DNA of 64,000 nt from Paracoccaceae bacterium (GCA_007694945.1 REER01000047.1:1-64000), one strand, 5' to 3'; shown: positions 8,479 through 17,213, numbered from the stretch's first letter. Made by a program: numbers and translations. Notes: generated by a model not told the origin, from the sequence alone.

Positions 8479-10425
8479 TCACGCCCGGTTCATACGGTTT
8501 TCGATCAGGTCATCAACGACAGCAGGTTCTGCCAGTGTCGATGTGTCCCCAAGACTGCCGTAATCGTTCTCGGCGATCTTGCGCAGGATACGGCGCATGA
8601 TCTTGCCCGAGCGTGTTTTGGGCAGGCCGGGCGCCCATTGGATCAGATCGGGCGAGGCAATCGGGCCGATCTCCTGGCGGACCCACTTGACCAGCTCCTT
8701 GCGCAGCTCATCGGTGGGCTCGACCCCGTTCATCAACGTGACATAGGCATAGATGCCCTGGCCCTTGATGTCATGCGGGTAGCCCACGACAGCGGCCTCG
8801 GCCACGGTCTCATGCGCGACCAGCGCGGATTCGACCTCCGCGGTGCCCATGCGGTGACCCGAGACGTTGATCACGTCATCGACCCGACCGGTGATCCAGT
8901 AATAGCCATCCTCGTCGCGGCGGCAGCCATCCCCGGTGAAATAATAGTTCTTGTACTGGCTGAAATAGGCTTCCTCGAACCGCGCATGATCACCCCACAG
9001 CGTGCGCATCTGGCCCGGCCAGCTATCCTTGATGCACAGCACGCCTTCGGCCTTGGTCTCGGTCTGCACCTCGGCGGTGGATGCATCCAGCACCACTGGC
9101 TGCACACCAAAGAAGGGCTTGGTTGCCGAACCGGGCTTGTTCGGGATCGCACCGGGCAGCGAGGTGATCATGTGCCCGCCGGTCTCGGTCTGCCAGAAGG
9201 TATCGACAATCGGGCATTTGCCCTGGCCGACATTCTCGTTGTACCAGTTCCAGGCTTCGGGGTTGATCGGCTCCCCGACCGTACCCAGCAGTTTCAGCGA
9301 CGACAGGTCATGCTTCTCGACCCATTCGGTCCCCTGACCCATCAGCGCGCGGATGGCTGTGGGCGCTGTGTAGAACTGATTGACCCTGTGCTTGGCGCAG
9401 ACTTCCCAGAAGCGGCCTGCATCCGGGTAAGTCGGAACACCTTCGAACATGATCGTGGTCGCACCATTGGCGAGCGGGCCGTAGACGATATAGCTGTGCC
9501 CCGTGACCCAGCCCACATCCGCCGTGCACCAGAAGATATCACCATCATGGTAATCGAAGGTGTATTGCTGCGTCATCGAGGCATAGACCAGATAGCCGCC
9601 CGAAGTATGCACCACACCCTTGGGCTTGCCGGTCGAGCCGGAGGTATACAGGATGAACAGCGGGTCCTCGGCGCCCACCTCGGTATAGGGGCAATAGGGC
9701 GAGGCCTCGGCCATTTCCGCCTTCAGATCCACATCCCGCCCGTCAACCCATGTGGTCTGATCGCCCGTGTGCTTCACGACCAGACACTTCACCCGGTCCT
9801 TGCAATTGCGCAGCGCTTTGTCGGTGTTGATCTTGAGCGGGGTCCGCCGTCCACCGCGCGGTGCGGTATCGGCAGTGATGACGGCCTTCGCCTCGCAGCC
9901 GTTGATCCGGTCGGCCAGCGCATCGGGTGAGAAACCGGCGAAGACAATGGAATGAATCGCGCCGATCCGCGCACAAGCCAGCATCGCATAGGCGGCCTCG
10001 GGGATCATCGGGAGATAGATCACCACACGGTCGCCCTTGCCGATACCATGCTCCTTGAGCACATTCGCCATGCGCGAGGTCTGCTCGAGCAGTTCCAGAT
10101 AGGTGATGTGCTGCGCCGGTGTGCTCGGTTCATCGGGCTCCCAGATAATGGCGGTCTGGTTGCCGCGCGTGGGAATGTGGCGGTCGATGCAGTTAGCCGA
10201 CACGTTCAGCGTGCCGTCCTCAAACCAGTTGATATCTACCCTGCCGAACTCGAAAGTCGTGTTTTTGACGCGAGAATAGGGCTTGATCCAGTCAATCCGC
10301 TTGCCATGCTTGCCCCAGAAACTCTCGGGGTCAGAGACCGACGCGGCATACATCTCGTCGTACTTGGCAGCATCGACATGCGCGTTCGCAATGAACTCAT
10401 CTGATGCAGGGTAGATTTGGGACAT
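8479..10425 (-). CDS. acs: Acetyl-CoA synthetase (AMP-forming)
   Basis: 648 residues, the usual Acs length. It activates acetate with ATP and CoA to acetyl-CoA, AMP and PPi. Visible family signatures are [15 protein letters not shown] (AMP/ATP binding), [20 protein letters not shown], and a C-terminal [20 protein letters not shown] hinge and [10 protein letters not shown], whose lysine is the usual acetylation-regulated residue. The start at 10425 (MSQIYPAS) has GGAGGAG just upstream. It is the first gene of the eight-gene minus-strand acetate operon. The sirtuin deacylase at 55952-56656 could in principle act on the acetylated lysine, as known for CobB and Acs. This is inference. Confidence 0.97.
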   Translation of the reverse strand: MSQIYPASDEFIANAHVDAAKYDEMYAASVSDPESFWGKHGKRIDWIKPYSRVKNTTFEFGRVDINWFEDGTLNVSANCIDRHIPTRGNQTAIIWEPDEPSTPAQHITYLELLEQTSRMANVLKEHGIGKGDRVVIYLPMIPEAAYAMLACARIGAIHSIVFAGFSPDALADRINGCEAKAVITADTAPRGGRRTPLKINTDKALRNCKDRVKCLVVKHTGDQTTWVDGRDVDLKAEMAEASPYCPYTEVGAEDPLFILYTSGSTGKPKGVVHTSGGYLVYASMTQQYTFDYHDGDIFWCTADVGWVTGHSYIVYGPLANGATTIMFEGVPTYPDAGRFWEVCAKHRVNQFYTAPTAIRALMGQGTEWVEKHDLSSLKLLGTVGEPINPEAWNWYNENVGQGKCPIVDTFWQTETGGHMITSLPGAIPNKPGSATKPFFGVQPVVLDASTAEVQTETKAEGVLCIKDSWPGQMRTLWGDHARFEEAYFSQYKNYYFTGDGCRRDEDGYYWITGRVDDVINVSGHRMGTAEVESALVAHETVAEAAVVGYPHDIKGQGIYAYVTLMNGVEPTDELRKELVKWVRQEIGPIASPDLIQWAPGLPKTRSGKIMRRILRKIAENDYGSLGDTSTLAEPAVVDDLIENRMNRA

Positions 10426-10916
10426 AAATGCTCCTCCAGTATCGGGAGGCACGAATGGCCCGACCGGCCCAACTCCTCCCATGAATTTCTGACGCAAACG
10501 TGATGCAGCGTCATGCTTCCCCACGGCCTTTATAGCGTATTCGTCAAGAAAGTGGTAACTTTTTTTAAAATAACGATTTTTTTGTAAATTTCTTCACATA
10601 AATGCGGTAAAGGTCGTAAAATTGTTTTCGCTGCAATGCAGAGTTTCAAGAAAAACAGGCTCTTCCATGGACGTGTCAGCGCACCGACCTGACCGCAGGA
10701 AGCACGGCCCCGCCCGGATGTGATCGCAAACATCGCGCGCAATATTCGAAAAGAGTCATCCGCAAGATACGAAACAAACTGAGGCGACGGTTCGTATAGC
10801 TTCTGATTCGCACTCTGCTGCATCAGCACAACAGAGATGATTCGTCATACTGGCAAGCCTTGAAAGCGGCGGTGCGTTTCGTCACTCTCGCACTACCAAA
10901 TGGCACCGGTCCGCAT
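10426..10916. promoter_or_regulatory. Divergent control region between acs and the P-loop gene
   Basis: 491 bases without a convincing gene. The acs-proximal part (about 10530-10660) is AT-rich and runs of T/A stand out against the GC-rich surroundings, as expected for the acs promoter. It contains a perfect 11-base palindrome CTGCAATGCAG at 10631-10641. The core TGCAATGCAG recurs in the bhcR leader (12486-12495), so a shared regulator is possible. The 99-codon open frame on the minus strand here lacks family features and codon bias and is not called. Confidence 0.5.
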
Positions 10917-11651
10917 ATGCCCGCACAACCTCCAGACGACACCTCTCCTGCTGCCGACCCCATCCCGGCAGCACTGCGCAAAGCCGAGATCGACGCCGCT
11001 CTCGACGCCCTCTTCGTGCGGATCGAGGCAGCGCAGCCCGGCGCGCTGCCATCAGTGCTGATCAGCGGCACGATCCGCTGCGGCAAGACCAAGGTCGCGA
11101 GCAAACTCGCCCGCCGAACCGGACTCTACCACATCAAGACAGACGAAATCCGCAATACCTTCTACCTTGGCGTGTCCGAGGCCGACAAACGCCGGGTCGT
11201 GAAATACATCTTTCGGCGCCTGCTCCAGCGCTACCCGACGGGCCTGCTGATCGACGGGACCGCGCTGATGGATGCGCCCTGCGAATTGCCGCTCTGGGCG
11301 GCGCGGCGCGGCATCGCCTTTTATGCCATCGGCTACTCATTCGAGACACCTGCGGCCAAGCACCGTGACCTGCTGGCCTATCGTGCCATCGCCTCCTGCT
11401 GGACAAAACGCAGCAAGAGCGATGACGAGATGCGCCGCTTCGCGCGCCGTCTGATCCGACGCAGTCAGGACGTGCGACGGTTTTGTGAGGCAAATGGGCT
11501 GAACTATTTCGACCTGGACTCGGGAGATTTCGACCGCGAGCGCGACCGGATCGTCCGCGCCATCGAGCAAGACCTGAAAGCGCGCCAACCCGGCGGCACC
11601 GCGCGTCTCCGGGAATGGGTCCGAAAGGGGGTTGCGGGCCGGGCCGGTTAG
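10917..11651 (+). CDS. P-loop ATPase/kinase-like protein, unknown function
   Basis: 244 residues from ATG 10917. An in-frame ATG at 10860 would add 19 residues; neither has a clear ribosome site. A Walker A sequence GTIRCGKT lies near residue 52, followed by an alternating beta/alpha pattern, LLIDGTAL (possible Walker B region) and a basic C-terminal half with paired arginines (RRFARRLIRR). This looks like a small-molecule or zeta-type P-loop kinase fold, but I do not recognise a named family. It lies between the divergent acs operon and the convergent bhcR gene, and ends eight bases before the bhcR stop. A link to C2 metabolism is positional only. Confidence 0.7.
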   Translation: MPAQPPDDTSPAADPIPAALRKAEIDAALDALFVRIEAAQPGALPSVLISGTIRCGKTKVASKLARRTGLYHIKTDEIRNTFYLGVSEADKRRVVKYIFRRLLQRYPTGLLIDGTALMDAPCELPLWAARRGIAFYAIGYSFETPAAKHRDLLAYRAIASCWTKRSKSDDEMRRFARRLIRRSQDVRRFCEANGLNYFDLDSGDFDRERDRIVRAIEQDLKARQPGGTARLREWVRKGVAGRAG

Positions 11652-11659
11652 CACCGCCC

Positions 11660-12472
11660 CTACTGGGGCAACCGTCCTCCTGTCGCCTCGGTCACACTCT
11701 GCGCGGCCTGTTTGACCAGCGCACCCATAGCTTCCGCCCGCGCCAGCGAGAGGCGAAAGACCGGCCCTGAGATCGACAGCCCCGCGACCGGCTCGCCATG
11801 GGCGTTGAAGATCGGCGCCGCGATGCAGCGCATGCCTTCGGTGCGCTCTTCATTGTCGATGGCATAGCCGCGCGCTTTCGTCGCTTGCAGGTCGATGTCC
11901 AGCGGGGCGATTTCGGTCAGTGATGCGGGCGTGAAGCCTTCGAGCACGTGCTCCGAGAGGTCACGCAGACGCTCGCGCGGCAGAAAGGCCAGCAGCGCCT
12001 TGCCAATGCCAGAGACATGCATCGGGCTGCGTGTGCCGGGCGGGAAGAAGGCGCGAATGGCCTCTTGCGTCTCGACCTGGGTCAGAAACAGCACCTCGCC
12101 CTGGTCTTCGACTCCGAGATTGGCGGTCTCGCCACTCTCGCGCATCAGCCTCTGCATCGCACCCCGCGACCGGTCGACGAGTGCGGTCCGGCGCAGAAAG
12201 ACCGAGCCGGTGCGGAACGCGCCAGCGCCCACGTGCCAGCGCTGCGTCTGCGGGTCGAGTTCTACGAAGCCGTGCCTCTCGAAAGTCGTCAGCACCCGGT
12301 AAACCGTCGCAGGCGACTGTCCTGCGGCCTCGGCCAGTTCCGTCAGCGTCATCCCATCACCCGAGGCCAGCACCGCAAGGATCGAGAGCGCCCGGTCGAG
12401 CGACTGGACGGTGTTCTGCTCGGTCTTGTCGTGAAAGGCGCGGGGGCGACCGCGGGGGCGTGAGTCGGCCAT
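11660..12472 (-). CDS. bhcR: IclR-family regulator of the beta-hydroxyaspartate cycle (BhcR)
   Basis: 270 residues. A basic lead (RPRGRPRAF) precedes an IclR winged helix-turn-helix (about 22-85, with LTELAEAAGQSPATVYRVL) and an IclR effector domain (about 95-262, with RTEGMRCIAAPIFNAHGEPVAGLS). The start at 12472 is set by AAGGAG a few bases upstream. It is divergent from bhcA across 172 bases, the same arrangement as in Paracoccus denitrificans, where BhcR binds the bhc promoter and responds to glyoxylate. The same role is inferred here. Candidate operators lie in the intergenic region. Confidence 0.92.
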   Translation of the reverse strand: MADSRPRGRPRAFHDKTEQNTVQSLDRALSILAVLASGDGMTLTELAEAAGQSPATVYRVLTTFERHGFVELDPQTQRWHVGAGAFRTGSVFLRRTALVDRSRGAMQRLMRESGETANLGVEDQGEVLFLTQVETQEAIRAFFPPGTRSPMHVSGIGKALLAFLPRERLRDLSEHVLEGFTPASLTEIAPLDIDLQATKARGYAIDNEERTEGMRCIAAPIFNAHGEPVAGLSISGPVFRLSLARAEAMGALVKQAAQSVTEATGGRLPQ

Positions 12473-12644
12473 GGGAACTCCTTTTTGCAATGCAGTGAAA
12501 TTATATTTCGCGATTTGAAAAAAGAAAACTGCTTTCAGATCAGGCTGTAGCGCTATTTTTTCGTTCTGTAAAAAAATTTTTCAAAAAAATTGCCTGTGCA
12601 ATTGACGGGCTGTAACTTGCTTAAGAATAGGGAGGAGTAAGCCC
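12473..12644. promoter_or_regulatory. bhcR-bhcA divergent promoter/operator region
   Basis: AT-rich 172-base gap. Visible elements are GAAATTATATTTC, a perfect 5-3-5 palindrome (12497-12509), and GAAAACTGCTTTC with GAAA/TTTC ends at the same 13-base span (12524-12536). Also present are ATTGCCTGTGCAAT, a perfect 5-4-5 palindrome (12589-12602), and TGCAATGCAG (12486-12495), shared with the acs control region. IclR-family operators are often palindromes of the GAAAT-ATTTC type, so the first is the best BhcR candidate. A TTGACG hexamer (12602-12607) could be a -35 element but leaves very little room for a leader before bhcA. Confidence 0.55.
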
Positions 12645-13835
12645 ATGTCTGCACAGAACCCAGTTTTCATTCCAGGCCCCACGAATATCCCCGAGGAAAT
12701 CCGCAAGGCCTGCGACATGCCCACCATGGATCACCGGTCCCAAGCTTTCGCGCGCCTGTTCAAACCAGCGGTTGCGGGAGTGAAACGCGTGCTGAAGATG
12801 AGCGAGGGCGAGGTTATCATCCTCCCCTCGACCGGAACGGGCGGCTGGGAAGCGGCGATCTCGAACACGCTTTCACCAGGTGACACTGTTCTCGCCGCAC
12901 GCTTCGGCATGTTCAGCCACCGCTGGATCGACCTGTGCCAGCGCCACGGGTTGAACGTCCAGATCATCGAGACCCCTTGGGGTCAGGGCGCACCGCTGGA
13001 GGCCATTGAGGCTGCGCTGCGCGCCGACACGGCAAATGAAATCAAGGCGGTGCTCACAACCCATAATGAAACCGCGACTGGCGTGCGCTCTGATATCGGC
13101 GGCATCCGCCGCGCCATGGATGCAGCCAGCCACCCGGCGATGCTGTTTGTCGATGGTGTGTCCTCCATCGGCTCGATGCCCTTCGATATGGCGGGGTGGG
13201 GTGTGGATATCGCTGTTGCAGGCTCGCAAAAGGGATTCATGCTGCCTGCAGGGCTGGCCATTCTCGGCGTTTCGCTCAAGGCGCTTTCTGCGATGGAGCA
13301 CGCCACCCTGCCGCGCACGTTCTTTGATTTCCGTGACATGATCAAGGCTTATGCGGCAGGCGGCTATCCCTATACACCGGCGGTCGGGCTGATCTCTGGC
13401 CTCGCGAAATCCATCGAGATGCTGGAGGATGAGGGGCTTGAGAACGTCTACGCGCGCCACGCCCGCTTCGCCGAAGCCACCCGCCGCGCCGTCGCCGCCT
13501 GGGGCATGCGCCCCTGCGCCGCGAGTCCGGAATTCTTTTCCGACACTGTAACCGCTGTCGTCGTGCCCGAGGGCTGCAATGGCACCGATCTGGTGCAACT
13601 TGCGGCGTCGAAATACGGCATGGCCTTCGGTGTCGGGCTGGGCGAGCTCGCCGGAAAGGTGTTCCGTATCGGGCATCTGGGCATGCTGACGGATGCGATG
13701 CTGCTCTCGGGTCTGGCTGTAGCAGAAATGTGCATGGCCGATCTGGGATGGGATGTGCGGCTGGGCTCTGGCGTGGCGGCGGCGCAGGATTATCTTCGTT
13801 CAAGTGGCGCGGCAACGATTGCAGAGGCCGCTTGA
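12645..13835 (+). CDS. bhcA: Aspartate-glyoxylate aminotransferase (BhcA)
   Basis: 396 residues, class V PLP aminotransferase of the serine/alanine-glyoxylate type. The PLP-binding lysine is Lys196 in AGSQKGFML and the ring-stacking aspartate is Asp170 in LFVDGVSS. In the beta-hydroxyaspartate cycle it transfers the amino group of aspartate to glyoxylate, giving oxaloacetate and glycine. The four following genes in cycle order and the bhcR neighbour make this assignment much safer than sequence similarity alone. GGGAGGAG precedes the start by eight bases. First gene of bhcABCD. Confidence 0.95.
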   Translation: MSAQNPVFIPGPTNIPEEIRKACDMPTMDHRSQAFARLFKPAVAGVKRVLKMSEGEVIILPSTGTGGWEAAISNTLSPGDTVLAARFGMFSHRWIDLCQRHGLNVQIIETPWGQGAPLEAIEAALRADTANEIKAVLTTHNETATGVRSDIGGIRRAMDAASHPAMLFVDGVSSIGSMPFDMAGWGVDIAVAGSQKGFMLPAGLAILGVSLKALSAMEHATLPRTFFDFRDMIKAYAAGGYPYTPAVGLISGLAKSIEMLEDEGLENVYARHARFAEATRRAVAAWGMRPCAASPEFFSDTVTAVVVPEGCNGTDLVQLAASKYGMAFGVGLGELAGKVFRIGHLGMLTDAMLLSGLAVAEMCMADLGWDVRLGSGVAAAQDYLRSSGAATIAEAA

Positions 13836-13866
13836 TTTGGGGAGAGGCCGAGGGGCTCTGTCTCGC

Positions 13867-13902
13867 CGCCATTGTCTTCGGACCAATGGCGCGACAATGG
13901 CG
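13867..13902 (+). promoter_or_regulatory. Mutually exclusive stem-loops between bhcA and bhcB
   Basis: CGCCATTG(TC) at 13867-13876 can pair with CAATGGCG at 13884-13891 (8 bp, 9-nt loop). It can also pair with GACAATGGCG at 13893-13902 (10 bp, 16-nt loop). The two stems cannot form together. This lies in the 105-base bhcA-bhcB gap, 38 bases before the bhcB start, and may tune read-through, mRNA processing or BhcB translation. Confidence 0.5.
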
Positions 13903-13908
13903 ACCCCC

Positions 13909-13932
13909 GAGTATTTCTGGCAAGATGAAAGG
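13909..13932 (+). repeat. Dispersed GAGTATTT-TGGCAAGAT repeat, copy 1
   Basis: GAGTATTTCTGGCAAGAT plus GAAAGG, just upstream of bhcB. A near-identical copy lies at 62018-62042 after the DUF1501 gene, differing at about three positions. The bhcB ribosome site is in or just after this element. Confidence 0.6.
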
Positions 13933-13940
13933 CAGAGAAG

Positions 13941-14912
13941 ATGAAAGATCTGACTGACCTCGTGATACCAACCTATGCCGATGTGGAAGCCGCCCATGCG
14001 CGGATTGCGCCTTACATCCACCGCACGCCGGTGCTGACATCAAGCTATTTCAACAGCTTGACGGGCGCCGAACTGTTCTTCAAATGCGAAAACTTCCAGA
14101 AAGCCGGAGCGTTCAAGGTGCGCGGCGCCTCGAACGCGGTGTTCGGGCTGTCGGATGAGATGGCGCCGAAGGGGGTGGCGACGCATTCGAGCGGGAACCA
14201 TGCGCTCTCGCTGAGTTACGCCGCCGGGCGGCGGGGGATCCCGTGCCATGTGGTCATGCCGCGCACGGCCCCGCAGGCGAAGAAGGATGCAGTTCGAGGT
14301 TATGGTGGGATCATCACGGAATGTGAACCTTCGACAACGTCGCGCGAAGAACTTTTCGCGCAGGTCGAGGCCGAGACGGGGGCAGAGTTCGTCCACCCCT
14401 ATAACGACCCGCGGGTGATTGCGGGGCAGGCGACCTGCTCGAAAGAGTTCATGGAGCAGGTCGAGGGGCTTGATGCTGTCATCGCGCCGATTGGCGGCGG
14501 CGGGATGGTGTCAGGCACCTGTCTCACGCTCTCCAATATCGCGCCGCATGTCGAGATTTATGCCGCTGAGCCCGAGCAGGCGGATGACGCCTACCGCAGC
14601 TTCAAGGCTGGCCATATCATCGCCGATGATGCGCCAGTGACGGTTGCGGATGGGCTCAAAGTGCCGCTGAAGGAACTGACCTGGCATTTCGTCTCGAACC
14701 ATGTGACCGACATCCTGACCGCGTCCGAGCAGGAGATCATCGACGCGATGAAGCTCACCTGGCAGCGCATGAAGATCGTGATCGAGCCGAGTTGCGCGGT
14801 GCCGCTGGCCGTCATCCTGAAGAACCGCGACATCTTTGCCGGCAAGCGGGTCGGCGTCATCATTACCGGCGGCAATGTCGATCTCGACAAGCTGCCATGG
14901 ATCAAAGGTTGA
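13941..14912 (+). CDS. bhcB: beta-Hydroxyaspartate dehydratase (BhcB)
   Basis: 323 residues, fold-type II PLP enzyme of the threonine/serine dehydratase family. The PLP lysine is Lys59 (GAFKVRGASN), the substrate loop is SSGNHA (83-88), and the phosphate-binding Gly loop is GGGG (184-187). It removes water from beta-hydroxyaspartate to give iminosuccinate, the third step of the cycle. The enzyme could be mistaken for a threonine ammonia-lyase or serine racemase; the bhc context decides. The ribosome site is weak (AGGCAGAGAAG). Confidence 0.94.
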   Translation: MKDLTDLVIPTYADVEAAHARIAPYIHRTPVLTSSYFNSLTGAELFFKCENFQKAGAFKVRGASNAVFGLSDEMAPKGVATHSSGNHALSLSYAAGRRGIPCHVVMPRTAPQAKKDAVRGYGGIITECEPSTTSREELFAQVEAETGAEFVHPYNDPRVIAGQATCSKEFMEQVEGLDAVIAPIGGGGMVSGTCLTLSNIAPHVEIYAAEPEQADDAYRSFKAGHIIADDAPVTVADGLKVPLKELTWHFVSNHVTDILTASEQEIIDAMKLTWQRMKIVIEPSCAVPLAVILKNRDIFAGKRVGVIITGGNVDLDKLPWIKG

Positions 14913-14924
14913 GGAGGTAAGACG

Positions 14925-16088
14925 ATGAATGCACCTGTGAAATTCGACAATCTTGAAGTGGGCTATGACGTGCCTGCCCTGCCGGGGATGGACGAGGCCG
15001 ACATCCAGACGCCTTGTCTGATCCTCGATCTCGATGCGCTGGAGCGCAACATCAAGAAGATGGGCGATTACGCCAAGGCGCATGGCATGCGTCACCGGGT
15101 GCATGGCAAGATGCACAAATCGGTGGATGTCGCGAAACTGCAGGAAAGCCTCGGTGGGGCCTGCGGGGTCTGCTGCCAGAAGGTGAGCGAGGCCGAGGTC
15201 TTTGCCCGCGGGGGAATCAAGGATGTTCTGGTGTCAAATCAGGTGCGTGACCCGGCCAAGATCGACCGGTTGGCGCGGATCCCGAAGCTTGGCGCGAGGG
15301 CGATCTGCTGTGTCGATGATCTGGCCAATGTCGCGGATCTGTCAGAGGCCGCCGTGCGGCATGGCACGCAGATCGAGTGTCTGATCGAGATAGATTGTGG
15401 TGCAGGGCGATGCGGAGTGACGACCACGCCTGCGGTTGTCGAGATTGCCAAGGCGATTGATGCCGCTCCGGGGCTGAAATTTGCGGGCATTCAGGCCTAT
15501 CAAGGCGCGATGCAGCATATGGACAGCTATGACGACCGCAAGGCCAAGATCGATATTGCGGTGGCGATGGTGAAGGACGCGGTCGACACGCTGAAGGCCG
15601 AGGGCATCGAGTGCGACATCGTCGGCGGCGGTGGCACCGGCAGCTACTATTTCGAAAGCACCTCGGGCGTTTATAACGAACTTCAATGCGGATCCTACGC
15701 CTTCATGGATGCCGATTACGGCCGCATCCTCGACAAGGACGGCAAGCGCATCGACCAGGGCGAGTGGGAGAATGCGCTGTTCATCCTGACCTCGGTCATG
15801 AGCCATGCCAAGCCCGGCAAGGCGATTGTCGATGCCGGGCTCAAGGCGCAGTCGGTGGATTCGGGTCTGCCCTTCATCTTCGGGCGCGATGACGTGAAAT
15901 ACGTCAAATGCTCGGATGAGCATGGGGTGGTCGAAGACCAAGGCAATGTGCTGCAGATCAACGAGAAATTGCGGCTGGTGCCGGGGCATTGCGACCCGAC
16001 CTGCAATGTCCATGATTGGTATGTTGGCGTGCGGGGCGGCAAGGTCGAGACACTCTGGCCGGTCTCGGCGCGCGGCAAGGCTTACTGA
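14925..16088 (+). CDS. bhcC: beta-Hydroxyaspartate aldolase (BhcC)
   Basis: 387 residues, fold-type III PLP enzyme of the D-threonine aldolase/alanine racemase-like family. The N-terminal HxKxHK motif is seen as HGKMHK, so Lys62 is the likely Schiff-base lysine. C-terminal HCDPTCN supplies the His/Cys/Asp metal ligands typical of D-threonine aldolases. It condenses glycine and glyoxylate to beta-hydroxyaspartate. GAGGAGGT lies seven bases before the start, twelve bases after the bhcB stop. Confidence 0.94.
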   Translation: MNAPVKFDNLEVGYDVPALPGMDEADIQTPCLILDLDALERNIKKMGDYAKAHGMRHRVHGKMHKSVDVAKLQESLGGACGVCCQKVSEAEVFARGGIKDVLVSNQVRDPAKIDRLARIPKLGARAICCVDDLANVADLSEAAVRHGTQIECLIEIDCGAGRCGVTTTPAVVEIAKAIDAAPGLKFAGIQAYQGAMQHMDSYDDRKAKIDIAVAMVKDAVDTLKAEGIECDIVGGGGTGSYYFESTSGVYNELQCGSYAFMDADYGRILDKDGKRIDQGEWENALFILTSVMSHAKPGKAIVDAGLKAQSVDSGLPFIFGRDDVKYVKCSDEHGVVEDQGNVLQINEKLRLVPGHCDPTCNVHDWYVGVRGGKVETLWPVSARGKAY

Positions 16089-16097
16089 TTTTTCCCG

Positions 16098-16124
16098 GTA
16101 GCCCCGGGCTTCGCCCGGGGCTAC
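16098..16124 (+). terminator. Strong GC hairpin inside the bhc operon (bhcC-bhcD)
   Basis: Perfect 12-bp stem GTAGCCCCGGGC/GCCCGGGGCTAC with a TTC triloop, ten bases after the bhcC stop and 32 before bhcD. The preceding T tract (TTTTT) is on the wrong side for plus-strand termination. More likely it is an mRNA-stabilising or partial-attenuation element that lowers bhcD relative to bhcABC. On the minus strand it would be followed by A5, also not terminator-like. Confidence 0.5.
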
Positions 16125-16155
16125 TCATACCTCTCAGACTACAAGGAATGCCCCC

Positions 16156-17118
16156 ATGTGGATCGTCCCCGAATCCGCCATCCCCGGACTCGTCGATGCG
16201 CAATCGGCCTTTGATGCGGTCGAGGCCACTTTCGCGGCCATGGCGAGGCGAGATGCCTATAACTTCCCGGTCGTGCGCGAGGCGCTCGGAGAAGGTCGGC
16301 AATACGGGTTCAAGTCGGGGCTGGACCGGGTTGGCGAGCTGTTGGGCGTAAAATCAGGCGGGTATTTCCCTGGCAATGTCGAGCGCGGCATTCCGAACCA
16401 TCAGAGCACGGTGTTTCTGTTCGACCCGGAGAGCGGCAAACCCACCGCGATGGTAGGGGGGAACCTGCTCACGGCGCTGCGGACGGCGGCGGCGAGCGCG
16501 ATCTCGATTGCGCGGCTGGCTCGGGCGGATGCAAAGGTCCTGGGGATGGTGGGTGCGGGCCATCAATCAGCGTTCCAGATGCGCGCTGCCGTCAGGCAGC
16601 GCGGTTTCGAGAAAGTGATCGGCTGGAACCTGCACCCCGAGATGCTGTCACGTCTGGCCGAAACCGCCGAGGAACTGGGGTTGCCATTCGAGGCGGTGGA
16701 ACTGGATCAGCTCGCGGACGAGGCGGATGTGATCATCACCATCACCTCAAGCTTCGATCCCATCGTGAAGGATGCCCATGTGCGGCCTGGCACGCATCTG
16801 GCCTGCATGGGGACCGACACCAAGGGCAAGCAGGAGGTCGAAGCGGCGCTTCTGGGTCGCGCGAGCGTGTTCACTGACGAGGTGGCGCAGTCGGTCTCGA
16901 TCGGTGAGGCGCAGCATGCGGTGGCTGCGGGATTCTTGGCAGAAGACACGATTGTCGAGATCGGGGCCGTAATCAATGGCGCGCATCCGGGTCGGGCAAG
17001 TGCTGAGGAAATCACGCTATTTGACGGCACCGGCGTCGGCTTGCAGGACCTGGCTGTGGCGTCAAAGGCGGTGGAGCTGGCCGTCGCGCATGGTCTGGCC
17101 ATGGAAGTCGATTTCTGA
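16156..17118 (+). CDS. bhcD: Iminosuccinate reductase (BhcD)
   Basis: 320 residues of the ornithine cyclodeaminase/mu-crystallin family. A Rossmann segment is visible as VLGMVGAGHQS near 130, followed by NLHPEM and MGTDTKGKQEVE blocks typical of the family. In the cycle it reduces iminosuccinate with NAD(P)H to aspartate, which regenerates the amino donor used by BhcA. AAGGAAT precedes the start. Last gene of bhcABCD, converging on ppk. Confidence 0.93.
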   Translation: MWIVPESAIPGLVDAQSAFDAVEATFAAMARRDAYNFPVVREALGEGRQYGFKSGLDRVGELLGVKSGGYFPGNVERGIPNHQSTVFLFDPESGKPTAMVGGNLLTALRTAAASAISIARLARADAKVLGMVGAGHQSAFQMRAAVRQRGFEKVIGWNLHPEMLSRLAETAEELGLPFEAVELDQLADEADVIITITSSFDPIVKDAHVRPGTHLACMGTDTKGKQEVEAALLGRASVFTDEVAQSVSIGEAQHAVAAGFLAEDTIVEIGAVINGAHPGRASAEEITLFDGTGVGLQDLAVASKAVELAVAHGLAMEVDF

Positions 17119-17213
17119 GCCAGCGCATGGCGCGGCTCTTCTACAAAGCCAGGTGTATGCAGTGCGTCCACCCGGCTCTGTGTTTTCGACGGCACCCACG
17201 GCTCGGGGCAGCG

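Noticed and set aside
8461-9930. 489-codon plus-strand open frame antisense to acs
   Set aside because: Shadow frame; acs is certain by motifs and length.
10530-10829. 99-codon open frame on the minus strand upstream of acs
   Set aside because: AT-rich promoter DNA, no ribosome site, no family pattern, unlike the codon use of neighbours.
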